In this document: positions 47,601 to 55,045 of the stretch, piece by piece
How positions within the stretch are numbered: the first letter of the stretch is position 1
Layout of the letters: every line of letters begins with the position of its first letter
Source: Sinohyriopsis cumingii
Taxonomy: Eukaryota > Mollusca > Bivalvia > Unionida > Unionidae
Assembly (NCBI GenBank): GCA_028554795.2
Contig: CM068835.1
Coordinates: forward strand, 32,802,311 to 32,866,310
Direction: 5' to 3'
DNA length: 64,000 bases
Made by a program: the position numbers and the translations under genes
The notes under the pieces: model-generated
What the model was told of the DNA's origin: nothing
Seen by the model: the letters and a program-made list of their open reading frames with translations, nothing else
Databases searched by the model: none

Positions 47601-50600
47601 CATGAAGCTCACCTCTTTGTCTTGCAGATGTCAAGGACAGCAAGAAAACAATCTAAAGGGTAAGGTTCTCAGAAGAAGTTTTAATCCAAGTTCATAGGTT
47701 AATTTTTTCTTAAAGACCACAAGATACACAAGAAATTCCATCTGGACATCAAATAGCTTGACAGTGGTCACTTGCCTCTCCTGGACAGACTGTCCACTAA
47801 AATATTCTTTCTGCCCAGAATAGCATTAGCAGTTATAAACCTCCACGCAATGAGAAGGGTCATTTGTACCTGAGGCATGCTACAAAGTACAGTTGAAGTA
47901 GTCCATCACACAGAGACTACATAAACACACATTCTTTTCAGGTCAAAAAGCCTGAAGAACTAGCACTTCTGGCCCCATTCTGAATATGACATGTCTGTGA
48001 ACAGACAGGAGTGGGGCTTCTGAGGCATACATCTGGATTCCAGTTAGAAACTAGTTCCAATTTGTCCACCAATTCAAGTGATGGTAAAAATGCAGTCTCA
48101 GAGAAATCTGAGTTACAGGTGGATTCCTGTGCACTTTGCAAGACGGAAAAACAGGATGACTGCAATTCCTGGCTTACTCTGATGTGCAGTGAGTGGATAC
48201 AAGGGACAGTTGCTCTTGATATTTTGATCTTAAGGTGCTATGGAGGGAATGAGCCCTCTGAAGAGGGTCTCTGCCTCCAGAGCAGAAGCCTGCACAAGGT
48301 TCTTACTGTGCTCCAGTAAGGATCTTAGGTTCCAGATCAACATCCATGCAAACGAGGAGCAGCTCCACTGACAAAGCCATGAACAATGATAAGGCATGCC
48401 TATTTGTTTTGGCAACATCCTCCAGCAAGGGGACATATATATCCTTCAGCAGACTGAATGATGCTGTCAATAAAAGATCAAAATGTGAGGTTATGGTTAC
48501 AAGCAAACTAGTTCCAATGCCTCCAGTGTATTAACTCCTAAGCAGACACAGTTCCCTGTGGAAATGCCAGCATGCAACACCTCATTGTCTATGATGGCTT
48601 CTTAAGGGGTCGGGTAAGGAAATGCATCCTCCAGTTAGATAAAGAGACCAGAGGTTTCAACATTGGGTGGGAAACTGACCATCCACTATGCTGCCTAGCA
48701 AAGTCCTGGCCCTTACAGAACCTCTTCGAAAGCACTCTGACCAGAGCCAAATGGGGGACAAAAGGAGATCTTGTGATATAGCTCCCAAAAGTCTCTCTAA
48801 TCTGGAGAGAATTTTTCTGTCCTCTGATATTGATAGCATGGGACACAAATCCTGGGATAAAAGTTTGTAAACTCTGATCACCATCTTAACAAAGGACCAG
48901 ATCTCCTCTTCCCCTGTCAGGGGCCCTGAGTGGCCGAGTGGTCTAAAGCGCTCACCGTTCTGGATCACTGCCATCTCACCTCTGTCTGCGTGGGTTCGAG
49001 TCCAAGGCTCGGCTAGCATGGGTACATGGGAAAGCCTGCTAGTAGCTTTTCGTGGGTCGGTGGTTCTTCCCTGGGTTTTCCAGGGTTCTTCCTCCACCAG
49101 TTATACTGGCCGCCATATATAGCCTATCTTGTGCTGAAAAATGGCGTTAAACCCTAGAACAACAACATCTTCCCCTGTCATCCAAACTGATGGCTAGGAG
49201 AGGGCAGGGAATCAAAAATGGAGAAGGATGCACAATCTCAGTCTCAAATTTGTGCAAGCCTACTAGAACTGACAAAATGTCTATCCTGCTCATGCACTTT
49301 GCAATCCTTTGTCTCCCTGATACAGGTGAGACCTGTGAGTAATGGCAACCATGTCTGGTAACTTCCGCAGACTGAGGTGATTTTCCCTGGTGGCAGACTC
49401 AACTGGGGAATGAGAATGATGTTCAACCTTCCTAGAGCAGTGGGAGAAAGAAGACCAGGCTCCCTCCTTCCTATATGACTCCATGAGAGGGTGATGTCTA
49501 CCAACGGCCTGCAACATCAACCCAAGTATGAGGCCAAAGAAATGGAGTCTATGGGAGCATAAAAGGGGAGAGCCATGGATATTCCCATATCCCAAAAGGT
49601 TTAAGTGGGATTATAGGGGAGAGGGGGGTATGCCGAACCAATCCTCTTTCCAAATATGGCAATGTACACAAACTTCCTTTCCCCAGTGAGATTTACGAGT
49701 AGCCTGATCAAAGAGTACTCAGACTGGTGTGAGCATCTGTGACCTGGTGAACACTGACCAGTGACCAGTACAAACTGAACAGTGACCAATTACTGGTGCC
49801 CAGACAACAACTGGTCAGGCGACTGTGATCTATAGGAGAACCCTCCTCAAATCATATAAAACTGCTTCTTAAATTTCCAGGATGGTTTCATCTCTGTCAT
49901 CAACAATGGCTTTCTGCACCACCCTCAAAGGAATTGCAATTTACTCTATGCTATCACCAAGCTGTTTGCATGTAGACAGTGCTCTTTTTCCCTCAAAGAG
50001 GGTCATGGATGCCTTGTGGGCTTGGAGAGGGTGCTTCTCCTCTTGTGATATGGGGACATAACCTGCTCTATGCACTCTAAGATCTTCCCTAAGGACGGGA
50101 CCATGGCCTGGCCATAACTAGCTAACTCGGTACACCATCAGGGGCCTTATGTGTCTCCATAAAGACTGGTCATATCTGCTCCTTGTATCCTGGAGTGCCC
50201 TTCTACACTGCAGAGCTAATCAGCCTTCTCTGAGACCTAAGGGAGACCTAAGGGACTCAGAAGATGGAAATCTTGTGGAATCTAGATCAAGATGAGGAAA
50301 GCCCTTTCCTCTTCCCCTTATAGGTGTGTCTGCAGGGTCTTATACTTCATCGGGCAAAAGGGAAAAAGATGGACATCTGCCCATCTGTTTGCAATTTGAG
50401 CATGCAAAGCAGAGGTGTGTCACAGTGGGCTTTCTTTCGCCTGCATTTAATTCCACTCTGCATTGGCATATTGCTGTAAAAGGATTCTCCAATGATGAGC
50501 TATTATCACTAGGATTATAATGCACTTGAACTACTTTGAATTTCAAGATATTAGTGCAAAGTAACAGCAGCAATATCTTACCTGCCCAGTTATTAAGCTT

Positions 50601-53600
50601 TAAAACCAATGAAACTGTGTGGATTCAAGCAAACACTAGCTAGTACAATGATCACAGAGGAAGTGTGAGCTGACTCACTCTAGGTCTTATATTCAGAATG
50701 GTGTACTACCTAAGTAAGCACAATTAACATCAACAATATTGAACTGAGTATTGAAGATAATAGATAGAGCTGAAATCCAACATGTACTCTCTTGTTACTG
50801 GCTATAAAGGAATTGAAAAGTGTATGACCAACTGAACATATAAACTGATTATAACAGTGTACATCTCCCTTCTGCAAGTCTAAAACTCAACATATATTAT
50901 CAATGAAAGAAACCTCAATGCCAAAATTGGTCTGAATAAAAATAATGAAATGGAGGTCACAATTAATTTTGAAAAAAGACTGGGATATAATACCCTACCC
51001 AAAGGTCGAGAATAATGAATAAAATAATTCACTACAAGAATAAGGTACTATAACACCTCAGGAATGGAGGGGTGGGGGAGGCATGTGAGATGAGGAAGCA
51101 GACACATAAAAAAATGCAATACTGAAATTCGTAAGCAACAAATAACTATACTCTCAAGAGAGCTAACTGAACAAACAATTTAAATAATGGACTGGGGGTA
51201 TGACACTTGACAAAAATATATGATGTAGTCTGATGACAAAGGCAAATTTTAGTGTTGAATTCACCAACTGCAAATGTCACAATCTAGGAAAAAAGAGAAG
51301 ACTAATATGCATTGGTCTGTGATGTAGGAACAGACTTAGTCTGTGTTCTGCCAGCCTGACTTCCACTAATTTCTTAAAGTCACAGCTTCTTATGATACCG
51401 TTGAGGATAATTTATGTCCCAGAAAGGGTAAGCTGTGCAACAGCAACAGGTAACATATTAGTACTAATTATTAAATAATCCGCTTTACATTAATAGAGTG
51501 TATCATATCTTACCTCCCCGCAAGCTCTTTGTCAAGGTATTTGGCAGCCAGTCTTGCACCATATACTTCACTCTGTAAGGCTAAAACATATTGCCGGAGA
51601 TCTGTGTTTTCTGTCCTCAGCTGTTTCACCTCTGCTTCAAGGCAAGCTACATTCATTGATTCAGCCTTTCGCTCTTCCATTTCATTTTCCTACAGTAATA
51701 TGAGAAACATCAGTGAACCCTTCAAAAGTTACTAAAATCGTTATCTAACAAGACGGACAGCAGGCCACAACAAATCTGTATCAACAAAATGATTTACCAG
51801 ATTTTGAAGACATTAAGGAAGTGGCCACTACTGAGGTAACTAAATAGAATTAACTCTTGAAAAAAGTGTACTTAGCTTTAGCATTATATGCAGTCTACAA
51901 ACAAGAAAAATGTGTACATAGTACATAGATACCCTATCATAGTGCCTGAAAAATACCCTAAACAAAAAGCACAAGCAGGAAAAACTCTAGACAGTTAAAG
52001 GTAACAATTTATACCACTGATCTGAAGGAACATAAAGACTATCCGGCAAAGCTTCCATTTTTATTGGAAGAGCTAAGAGTAAACATGGACCTAAAACAGG
52101 GACTGGCTCACTCCCAATGAACCCATCATTCTGCTTCCACCCAGAGTGCTATGGCTGCTCAAAAGTTAGCATACTGCACTAGCATCTAAAAGAGTGCAGG
52201 TTTGAATCCCAACTAGGTCAGCTAATGTTTTTGTGTCCTTGGGTCATCCAATAGCCATGGCACCAAATACATGGTTCCCACGCTTTTCTAAATATAAATT
52301 TCCAGGTCTTTTCCACGATGAAATTAATTTTTTCAAGGTTAACATATGACCATTACTGAATGGAATTAAAGAACATTCTGGATTATAAAACATGCATTTT
52401 CCAAATCTGATGCTGTTTCTCTTTCAAGACTCTCCAAAACATATATGTCAGAAACGATGATCATGTACAAAACCACAAAATGAGTCACACGAAACAAATT
52501 TGACTATATTCCCACAAATTGGCATTTAAAGTTGGTCTCGGAATAAATATAGAGAATTTTGTGCTTTTTCGTTTTTGTATTTTATTACAACCAGTATACG
52601 GCTTTGATTTAATATTTTTTTCTACAATATTTCAAAATGACAGTTGTGAGATTCTGTGTGCTCATGCGACATGCTATTGAAATTGCTAGTACCAGCCCAA
52701 ATTTCATCAATGCATTAGTTTCATAGTCTTTCAGCAGATTAAAGACATAACGATTTTAATACTCTCGCAATTTCTGAGAAAATAAATAATTTTCATATCG
52801 ATTTCATGCAGGTATAACTCGATTTAACAATGTTTAAGTTTGCTAGCCCATCCGCTAAGGGGATATGCTTTAATGCCACCATGGTGGCCGCTCGTGATGC
52901 TAGACTGGTTTTCATACCTTCCATAATTTTTTTAAAAAAATACGGCTATCGAGCTGTCTGTGAAACAAAAAGTATACTGGATGAATCTAATCCACTAAGC
53001 ATTTGGATTGTCTCAACAAATATGTTTATGGCAAGCACCCAATTGATCCATACTGCAACCTCCTAATATTCTGGTTAGAAATTGATAAATTAAACTCACA
53101 ATCAGTTCAGTTACGACTCAATTAAGTAATTGTTTCGTGCGTCAAGTTGTGGAGGAAAATTCCCGGTCTTTTCCAGACTTTCGTCAATATTTGCACATTT
53201 CAAGGACTTTTCATGGTTGAAAGAAAAATAATTAATTTTTCCTGTCTTTTTCCCAATTCCCTGGTAGCATGGGAACCTTACAAATAACCTCCTTTGATTG
53301 CCATGCCCTAAAACACCAACCCACAACATGGTATATTGTCTCAGTTTGCCTGAAAGGTTGTGATTTATTTTTTTACTTTGTTGGTAACTAGGTTGAAAGA
53401 GCATACATTTGGCATAATTGGCAGGTCACCATTATAGTATCAAGAGCATGGATAAAGGTATCAAACTCAAAACCTAAATGCTCATCAAGACTGAATGTAA
53501 AGGAAAACATTACCTTTTGTTACTAGTGAGGATATTGGAAAACAAAAATTGTCAATACTGTATGTTCCATGATTTGCTGAATTTAGTGACATGTATAGGG

Positions 53601-54444
53601 AGTACGTTTCTTCCAAACCAACAATTAAACATGGCAACTATAATATATGCAAACCCTCCCGTTTCTTTTTACCCACCCACCCCACTGATTTTAAAAACAA
53701 AACCATCATAGATATAAAAAAAACTGCTCAGATCTCAAGTCATTTTACTCACCAATTAATAAGTTCTTCCCCATTATGCAAGCTATTCACAAAGTCTGGT
53801 CCAGGTATGTGATACTTAGCTATTGTTATTATTAACCATATTTTTTCTTTCAGACACAGTGATCTTGACCTATGACCTTTTGAAGTCTGAAATTAATAGG
53901 CTTTTTTTTCTGAATCTATGTGCCATTCATCTACAAAATATGGCAACTGTGGATATGGGGAACTGAAGTTATCATGCAGAAAAGTCAAAAGAGTCACAGC
54001 ATTACACAATCTACCAAAAGGCAGGAGTACAAAAATAAGATATATAAGTGACAACTATTTGCTTTGCAGGTGAGACATAAATTGCTGAAGGAGCATTAAA
54101 ACTGAAAGTTTGTGTCAGGAATACAGTACATCACCATCCTGCTAAAAGTTCAGGGTAGGCATTTGTTTCTAATTAGGTCATAAATTCATAAGCAACAAAG
54201 AATCGGGACATCTTGTCTGAAAATGCTGAGTAAAGTATAATCAATGCTGCTATGCCACACCTGTACTTATGGTACCCACCAGCTTTCTTTTGATTGCCCC
54301 CGAGTCCACTTCAACCCCTTTTTGGGCCTGAAGCTGAAGCTGTGAGGAGTGAAGCTGGAGTAACATATTGTGCAACTCCTTTTCCAAAACTGCCTTCGAG
54401 GCTTCACACTCCACCATCTCTTGCTTTATATTCAATAGCTGGGC
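20999..54444 (-). CDS. GOPC: GOPC orthologue, Golgi-associated PDZ and coiled-coil protein (exons 2 to last visible)
   Basis: Eight coding exons on the minus strand join with consistent phases (1,179 nt, 392 residues). They match animal GOPC/PIST/CAL in order: a coiled coil with [18 protein letters not shown], a second helix with [20 protein letters not shown], then [20 protein letters not shown], the [12 protein letters not shown] lead into the PDZ domain, the PDZ core [15 protein letters not shown], and the acidic tail after it. In mammals GOPC sits on the trans-Golgi, binds small GTPase and SNARE partners through the coiled coil and C-terminal tails of membrane proteins through the PDZ, and steers them to lysosomes or the surface. 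The N-terminal exon was not found in the 9.5 kb upstream. Introns are up to 13 kb and full of transposons. Confidence 0.93.
22015..22740. mobile_element. Non-autonomous DNA transposon with long terminal inverted repeats
   Basis: Both ends begin TATAGTCTGA, and the inverted similarity runs inward for about 130 bp (CCGATTTAAA, TTTAATGTGATTAAAAGTGC and ATCATTGATTTAT-type blocks). A further inner pair, TTTCATGCTTAACGGA, lies at about 22,175 and 22,560. A 112-codon plus-strand frame (22,155-22,493) occupies the middle; it matches nothing I know. The ends could lie on a TA dinucleotide, as in Tc1/mariner relatives, but this is ambiguous. Confidence 0.75.
22741..22848. repeat. Left remnant of a 145-bp satellite unit, split by the hAT element
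   Basis: Contains TAGATATCATAAGAAGTCTT, the same core as units at 27.1-27.5 and 33.7-35.2 kb. It stops abruptly at the hAT terminus. Confidence 0.7.
23331..23970. mobile_element. piggyBac-like MITE, copy 1 (inside hAT)
   Basis: Starts TTAACACATTAACCCCTGG and ends with the inverse AGGGGTTAATGTGTTAA, bounded by TTAA at both sides, as piggyBac elements are. It is 640 bp with no transposase. A second copy is at 42,981. An ORF pair in it repeats in copy 2 and is not conserved as protein. Confidence 0.8.
24083..26763 (-). pseudogene. hAT transposase-like gene, broken
   Basis: Read on the minus strand: 26,763-26,502 N-terminal part, 26,331-26,130 ([16 protein letters not shown]), 25,586-25,245 with the first RNase H-like strand ([19 protein letters not shown]) and [12 protein letters not shown], 25,101-24,823, and 24,901-24,083 ending in the hAT dimerisation region ([20 protein letters not shown] and [14 protein letters not shown]). 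In related proteins the residue before GASVMTG is normally Asp; here it is Asn, so a catalytic carboxylate seems lost. Frames change between pieces and some gaps may be introns. It lies inside a GOPC intron. Confidence 0.8.
25874..25904. repeat. (CT)n microsatellite
   Basis: About 15 CT units with one CCC interruption, inside the hAT element. Confidence 0.9.
27067..27560. repeat. 145-bp satellite units, right of the hAT insertion
   Basis: Three to four degenerate units, each with (A)CTAGA(C/T)ATCATAAGAA, a CATGTTGATA(C/T)AACCA block and AAGATGGC(C/T)(G/A)CC. They continue the unit broken at 22,848. Confidence 0.75.
27561..28300. other. GOPC intron, nothing recognised
   Basis: No repeat family or frame stands out between the satellite and the next exon. 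Confidence 0.4.
28301..28453 (-). CDS. GOPC: GOPC exon (post-PDZ tail)
   Basis: 153 bases starting with the base that completes Arg, then [16 protein letters not shown] and a Ser-rich tail; two bases left before donor GTGAGA. RYRIY matches the RYRLY of vertebrate GOPC. The remainder is not conserved. Confidence 0.85.
28673..28777 (-). other. Candidate extra exon inside a GOPC intron
   Basis: Between a good acceptor (AATAATCTTCAG) and donor (CAG/GTACAT) lies an open 35-codon frame including [20 protein letters not shown]. Its phase (0/0) cannot fit between the flanking GOPC exons, which are split after two bases, and the frame that would fit has an early stop. It may be an alternative or unrelated exon, or chance. 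Confidence 0.25.
28778..30057. other. GOPC intron, nothing recognised
   Basis: Repeated short segments such as TGTATT(T/C)GTTT(C/T)(C/T)ATGTCTG occur three times at 28,860-29,030, a weak array of about 75 bp. No gene seen; the 125-codon frame at 29,178 lacks coding character. Confidence 0.4.
30058..30149 (-). CDS. GOPC: GOPC exon (PDZ end and acidic linker)
   Basis: 92 bases: [19 protein letters not shown] and [11 protein letters not shown], leaving two bases before donor GTTGGT. The GEIE-x-EV strand closes the PDZ fold; the acidic stretch matches the GOPC linker. Confidence 0.92.
30665..30870. repeat. 54-bp minisatellite, four units
   Basis: GGGCTACCTGGATTCAACCA recurs at 30,665, 30,719 and 30,773, then degenerates. 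Each unit holds ATCCAGAATTCTGG or a variant. Confidence 0.9.
31018..31345. repeat. 33-bp minisatellite, about ten units
   Basis: The unit is AGCTCAGACTAGATAGTCCC plus ATAAGGTAGCTAT with small changes. The minus-strand [11 protein letters not shown] repeat peptide is an artefact of the period. Confidence 0.95.
31487..31614. repeat. 128-bp imperfect palindrome
   Basis: AGGTTACTGCATTTGTATGG at the left pairs with CCATACATATGCAGTAACCT at the right; arms are about 55 bases with a short loop around ACAACCTTGGG. It would form a long hairpin, as foldback MITEs do. Confidence 0.85.
32640..33095. repeat. 31-bp minisatellite with degenerate tail
   Basis: GGATGCATATGGCATATAAC plus CTTTATAAAAT repeats about seven times almost exactly from 32,670 to 32,900 and then degenerates to 33,095. 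Confidence 0.95.
33301..33465 (-). CDS. GOPC: GOPC exon (PDZ core)
   Basis: 55 codons, phase 0 both ends. [37 protein letters not shown] and EAVRILSQM give PDZ strands B to the second helix. Donor is GTAAGA. The acceptor ATTTAAG has a weak pyrimidine tract made of CATCACCACC-type sequence, next to a trinucleotide array. Confidence 0.95.
33486..33575. repeat. (GAT/GGT)n trinucleotide array beside the PDZ exon acceptor
   Basis: About 30 triplets of GAT, GGT and variants start 20 bases upstream of the PDZ exon on the minus strand, so length change here could affect its branch point and pyrimidine tract. Confidence 0.85.
33660..35265. repeat. Satellite-like array of about 145-bp units
   Basis: Ten or more diverged units. 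Each has GGACCAACTAGACATCATAA-like sequence, GAAGTCTT, GTGAAAACCCCATGTTGAT, GACCATCCATTC and AAGATGGCTGCCAT-GGTGGCCATATTGG. Within it, a 32-bp sub-array (AAGAAGTCTCTTAGTGAAAA plus CTCTATCTTGAC, four copies) occupies about 34,798-34,925. Confidence 0.85.
35266..36653. repeat. Intron with probable SINE fragments
   Basis: At 35,870-36,000 and 36,145-36,420 two similar blocks share GAAGCA(C/T)T(T/G)GG, CCACAGTAGCCAACA and TTCAAACT(A/T/G), reminiscent of reversed tRNA-derived SINEs (inverted B-box-like GATTCAAACTTGC). ATTCATAGGATTACATGCAA repeats at 35,680-35,780. No exon seen. Confidence 0.4.
36654..36749 (-). CDS. GOPC: GOPC exon (PDZ entry, GLGMSIT)
   Basis: 32 codons, phase 0 at both ends, acceptor ATTTTCAG and donor GTAAGT. 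Ends [15 protein letters not shown], which is the first PDZ strand and the carboxylate-binding GLG loop. Confidence 0.93.
37430..37870. repeat. 130-bp tandem repeat, three and a half units
   Basis: TTTTGATTTTATAATAAATT starts units near 37,432, 37,561 (partial), 37,606 and 37,736. Units include CTACAATACTTGCACTTTGA and CCCTTGGACCCTTGCATTG and are about 95% alike by eye. Confidence 0.9.
37871..38526. other. GOPC intron, nothing recognised
   Basis: AT-rich, with no repeat or frame of note. Confidence 0.4.
38527..38692 (-). CDS. GOPC: GOPC exon ([15 protein letters not shown])
   Basis: 166 bases. The first base completes the Arg codon split by the intron, then [33 protein letters not shown] and ACRGK to PPGH. 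Acceptor TTTTGTCAG, donor GTAAGA, phase 0 exit. Near-identical to vertebrate GOPC over the [14 protein letters not shown] stretch. Confidence 0.95.
39050..40080. other. GC-richer insert of unknown type, possible solo LTR
   Basis: This kilobase is less AT-rich than its surroundings and includes GCTAGCCGGCCGGC. From TGTCTGCTAATTATG at about 39,357 to TTTCTAACA at about 40,002 the ends are TG...CA, but no flanking duplication is visible. No coding frame. LTR identity is a guess. Confidence 0.2.
40081..41670. other. AT-rich GOPC intron, nothing recognised
   Basis: Includes a 41,230-41,360 patch of repeated AATTATAACA/ATAATTAATT motifs. No genes. Confidence 0.4.
41675..42030. repeat. 45-bp minisatellite, eight units
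   Basis: CTGTGCCAAACCAACTACTG plus GTAATTACTTGTCCATTTCAGTAGG. The plus-strand [15 protein letters not shown] repeat peptide is an artefact of the 45-base period. Confidence 0.95.
42425..42970. repeat. Foldback repeat copies with GATCTGCT cores
   Basis: CCCAGATCTGCTAATGCATA is followed by GTGCTAGCAGATCTGG, then CCCTTATCTGCTGGAGCATT and inverted partners, to a TTTACAGTTTGACACGAC end. A shorter copy lies at 42,880-42,965. Other copies are near 57.2 and 60.5 kb. Confidence 0.65.
42981..43607. mobile_element. piggyBac-like MITE, copy 2
   Basis: Starts TTAACACATTAATCCCTGG and ends AGGAGTTAATGTGTTAA with TTAA at both sides. It aligns along its whole length with the copy at 23,331 with about one change per ten bases. 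Confidence 0.8.
43612..44391. mobile_element. Interspersed element, diverged copy of the one at 59,401
   Basis: Shares AATAATTTATTTCCCT near its left end and ends ATTATGCATAACA like the 59.4 kb copy; the middle is only loosely alike (AATCCAAGATG, ATTTCAAGTT). No coding sequence. Confidence 0.35.
44392..46575. repeat. Intron with (TTA)n array and a reversed tRNA-related SINE
   Basis: (ATT)n at 44,598-44,633. At 44,760-45,000 GATGAGCGCCAAGCGAGGCA leads to GGATCAAACCCACGACCTCC and GATGCTGTAACCACC, which read backwards look like a tRNA B box and A box, so a minus-strand SINE is likely. The rest, including (ATTT)n at 45,513, holds no gene. Confidence 0.5.
46576..46900. mobile_element. MITE with 42-bp inverted ends, copy 1
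   Basis: GGAGGGTGTGTTTAAACTAA and TAATGATGTAATAATTACC at the left are mirrored by GGTAAGTATTACATCATTAA ... CACCCTCC at the right. A relative is at 62,273. Confidence 0.7.
46980..50400 (-). mobile_element. Tyrosine-recombinase (DIRS-like) retrotransposon, decayed
   Basis: On the minus strand a recombinase C-terminus is clear: [12 protein letters not shown] (47,640 region), [16 protein letters not shown], and [20 protein letters not shown] followed by [10 protein letters not shown] (47,130-47,050). Upstream at about 47,830 [15 protein letters not shown] resembles the RNase H end that precedes the recombinase in DIRS elements. Between 48.0 and 50.4 kb the DNA is GC-richer and coding-like but too broken to assign. 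In active relatives the motif around FCLRS has Tyr (the nucleophile) where this copy has Cys. A SINE interrupts it at 48,920. Confidence 0.55.
48920..49167 (+). mobile_element. tRNA-derived SINE with perfect target-site duplication
   Basis: Begins with a tRNA-like head (CCCTGAGTGGCCGAGTGGTC, A box; GGGTTCGAGTCC, B box) and ends GGCGTTAAACCCTAGAACAA. TCTTCCCCTGTCA flanks both sides (48,907-48,919 and 49,168-49,180). The GCCGAGTGGTCTAAAG head suggests tRNA-Leu or tRNA-Ser ancestry. Confidence 0.92.
50401..51513. other. GOPC intron, nothing recognised
   Basis: No conserved frame or repeat family noticed. Confidence 0.4.
51514..51689 (-). CDS. GOPC: GOPC exon (coiled coil, KYLDKELAG)
   Basis: 176 bases, enters in phase 0 after acceptor ACTGTAG and leaves with two bases (AG) before donor GTAAGA. 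Contains [19 protein letters not shown] and [18 protein letters not shown], the most conserved part of the GOPC coiled coil. Confidence 0.93.
51690..52272. other. GOPC intron with short tRNA-like SINE fragment
   Basis: Near 52,160-52,245 TTAGCATACTGCACTAGCAT and GCAGGTTTGAATCCCAACTA resemble A and B boxes, followed by GTGTCCTTGGGTC. Possible plus-strand SINE remnant. Confidence 0.35.
52273..53279. mobile_element. hAT-like non-autonomous element
   Basis: Left end GGTTCCCACGCTTTTCTAAA and right end AGCATGGGAACC are inverted; inward both show the AGGTCTTTTCCA/GGACTTTTCATGGTTGAAA type seen in hAT ends. About 1 kb, no transposase. No clean 8-bp duplication found. Confidence 0.5.
53280..54279. other. 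GOPC intron, nothing recognised
   Basis: A poly-pyrimidine patch near 53,660 and AT-rich DNA; no gene. Confidence 0.4.
54280..54444 (-). CDS. GOPC: GOPC exon (coiled coil, first visible)
   Basis: 55 codons, phase 0 at both ends: acceptor TTTTTCAG, donor GTGGGT. Encodes [20 protein letters not shown] and [18 protein letters not shown], ending [10 protein letters not shown]. Heptad-like spacing fits the first GOPC coiled coil. Confidence 0.88.
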
Positions 54445-54769
54445 CTGAAAAACACAAGTTAAATGAAAATGAAAATATTTGTGTTATTGCATTGGGTAGT
54501 GGTACTGAGTGAGCATTTAAGGTCAATAAGTTTGGATGGATATATATGGGTACGGGGTTTGAGGTTAGGTCCTGAGGGGAAAGCAATTCAGTCTCCTCTG
54601 TCACATTTGGTGACTCCATGGGACCAATAGTTTCAACCAGCCAGCCATAATGTGGCAGAAAGAGGAACAAAAGGTGCCTCATGGGGTATTTAGGACACAA
54701 CACTAGTCAAATTACACCTCTTGGGGAGAAAATAAAAAGGGGGTGTGGGTCACTGGTACAGCTTAGGAC

Positions 54770-55045
54770 TTTTTCTCAAGTTTTGGTTTTGTGGGTTTAA
54801 TACCATTTTGCAAGACAAGATAATTTTTGTACATAGTGGCCAGTATACATGTATTTGCTGAAGGAAGAACCACTGACCCAATGGAAGCTACAAGCAAGCT
54901 TTCTCACATACCCATGCAGATCAAACAAGACTTTAACTCTTGTGGACTGAAATGGGATGTGTGACTGATCTGTAATGGAATGTGCCTTCAACAACTCAAC
55001 CACCCAGGGACACCTACAGCAAAAGCCAACTACATGTTGACAGGG
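54770..55045 (-). mobile_element. SINE, minus strand, diverged
   Basis: GTGGGTTTAATACCATTTTG and CATAGTGGCCAGTATACATG are the reversed tail and body of the SINE at 48,920; TCAACCACCCAGGGACAC at the other end is the reversed tRNA-like head. Confidence 0.7.

Noticed and set aside
48926..49000. Possible functional tRNA-Leu/Ser gene
   Set aside because: The tRNA-like head continues into a SINE body and tail with flanking duplications; the acceptor stem cannot close.
52830..53066. 78-codon plus frame
   Set aside because: Lies in the interior of a hAT-like non-autonomous element with no known domain.
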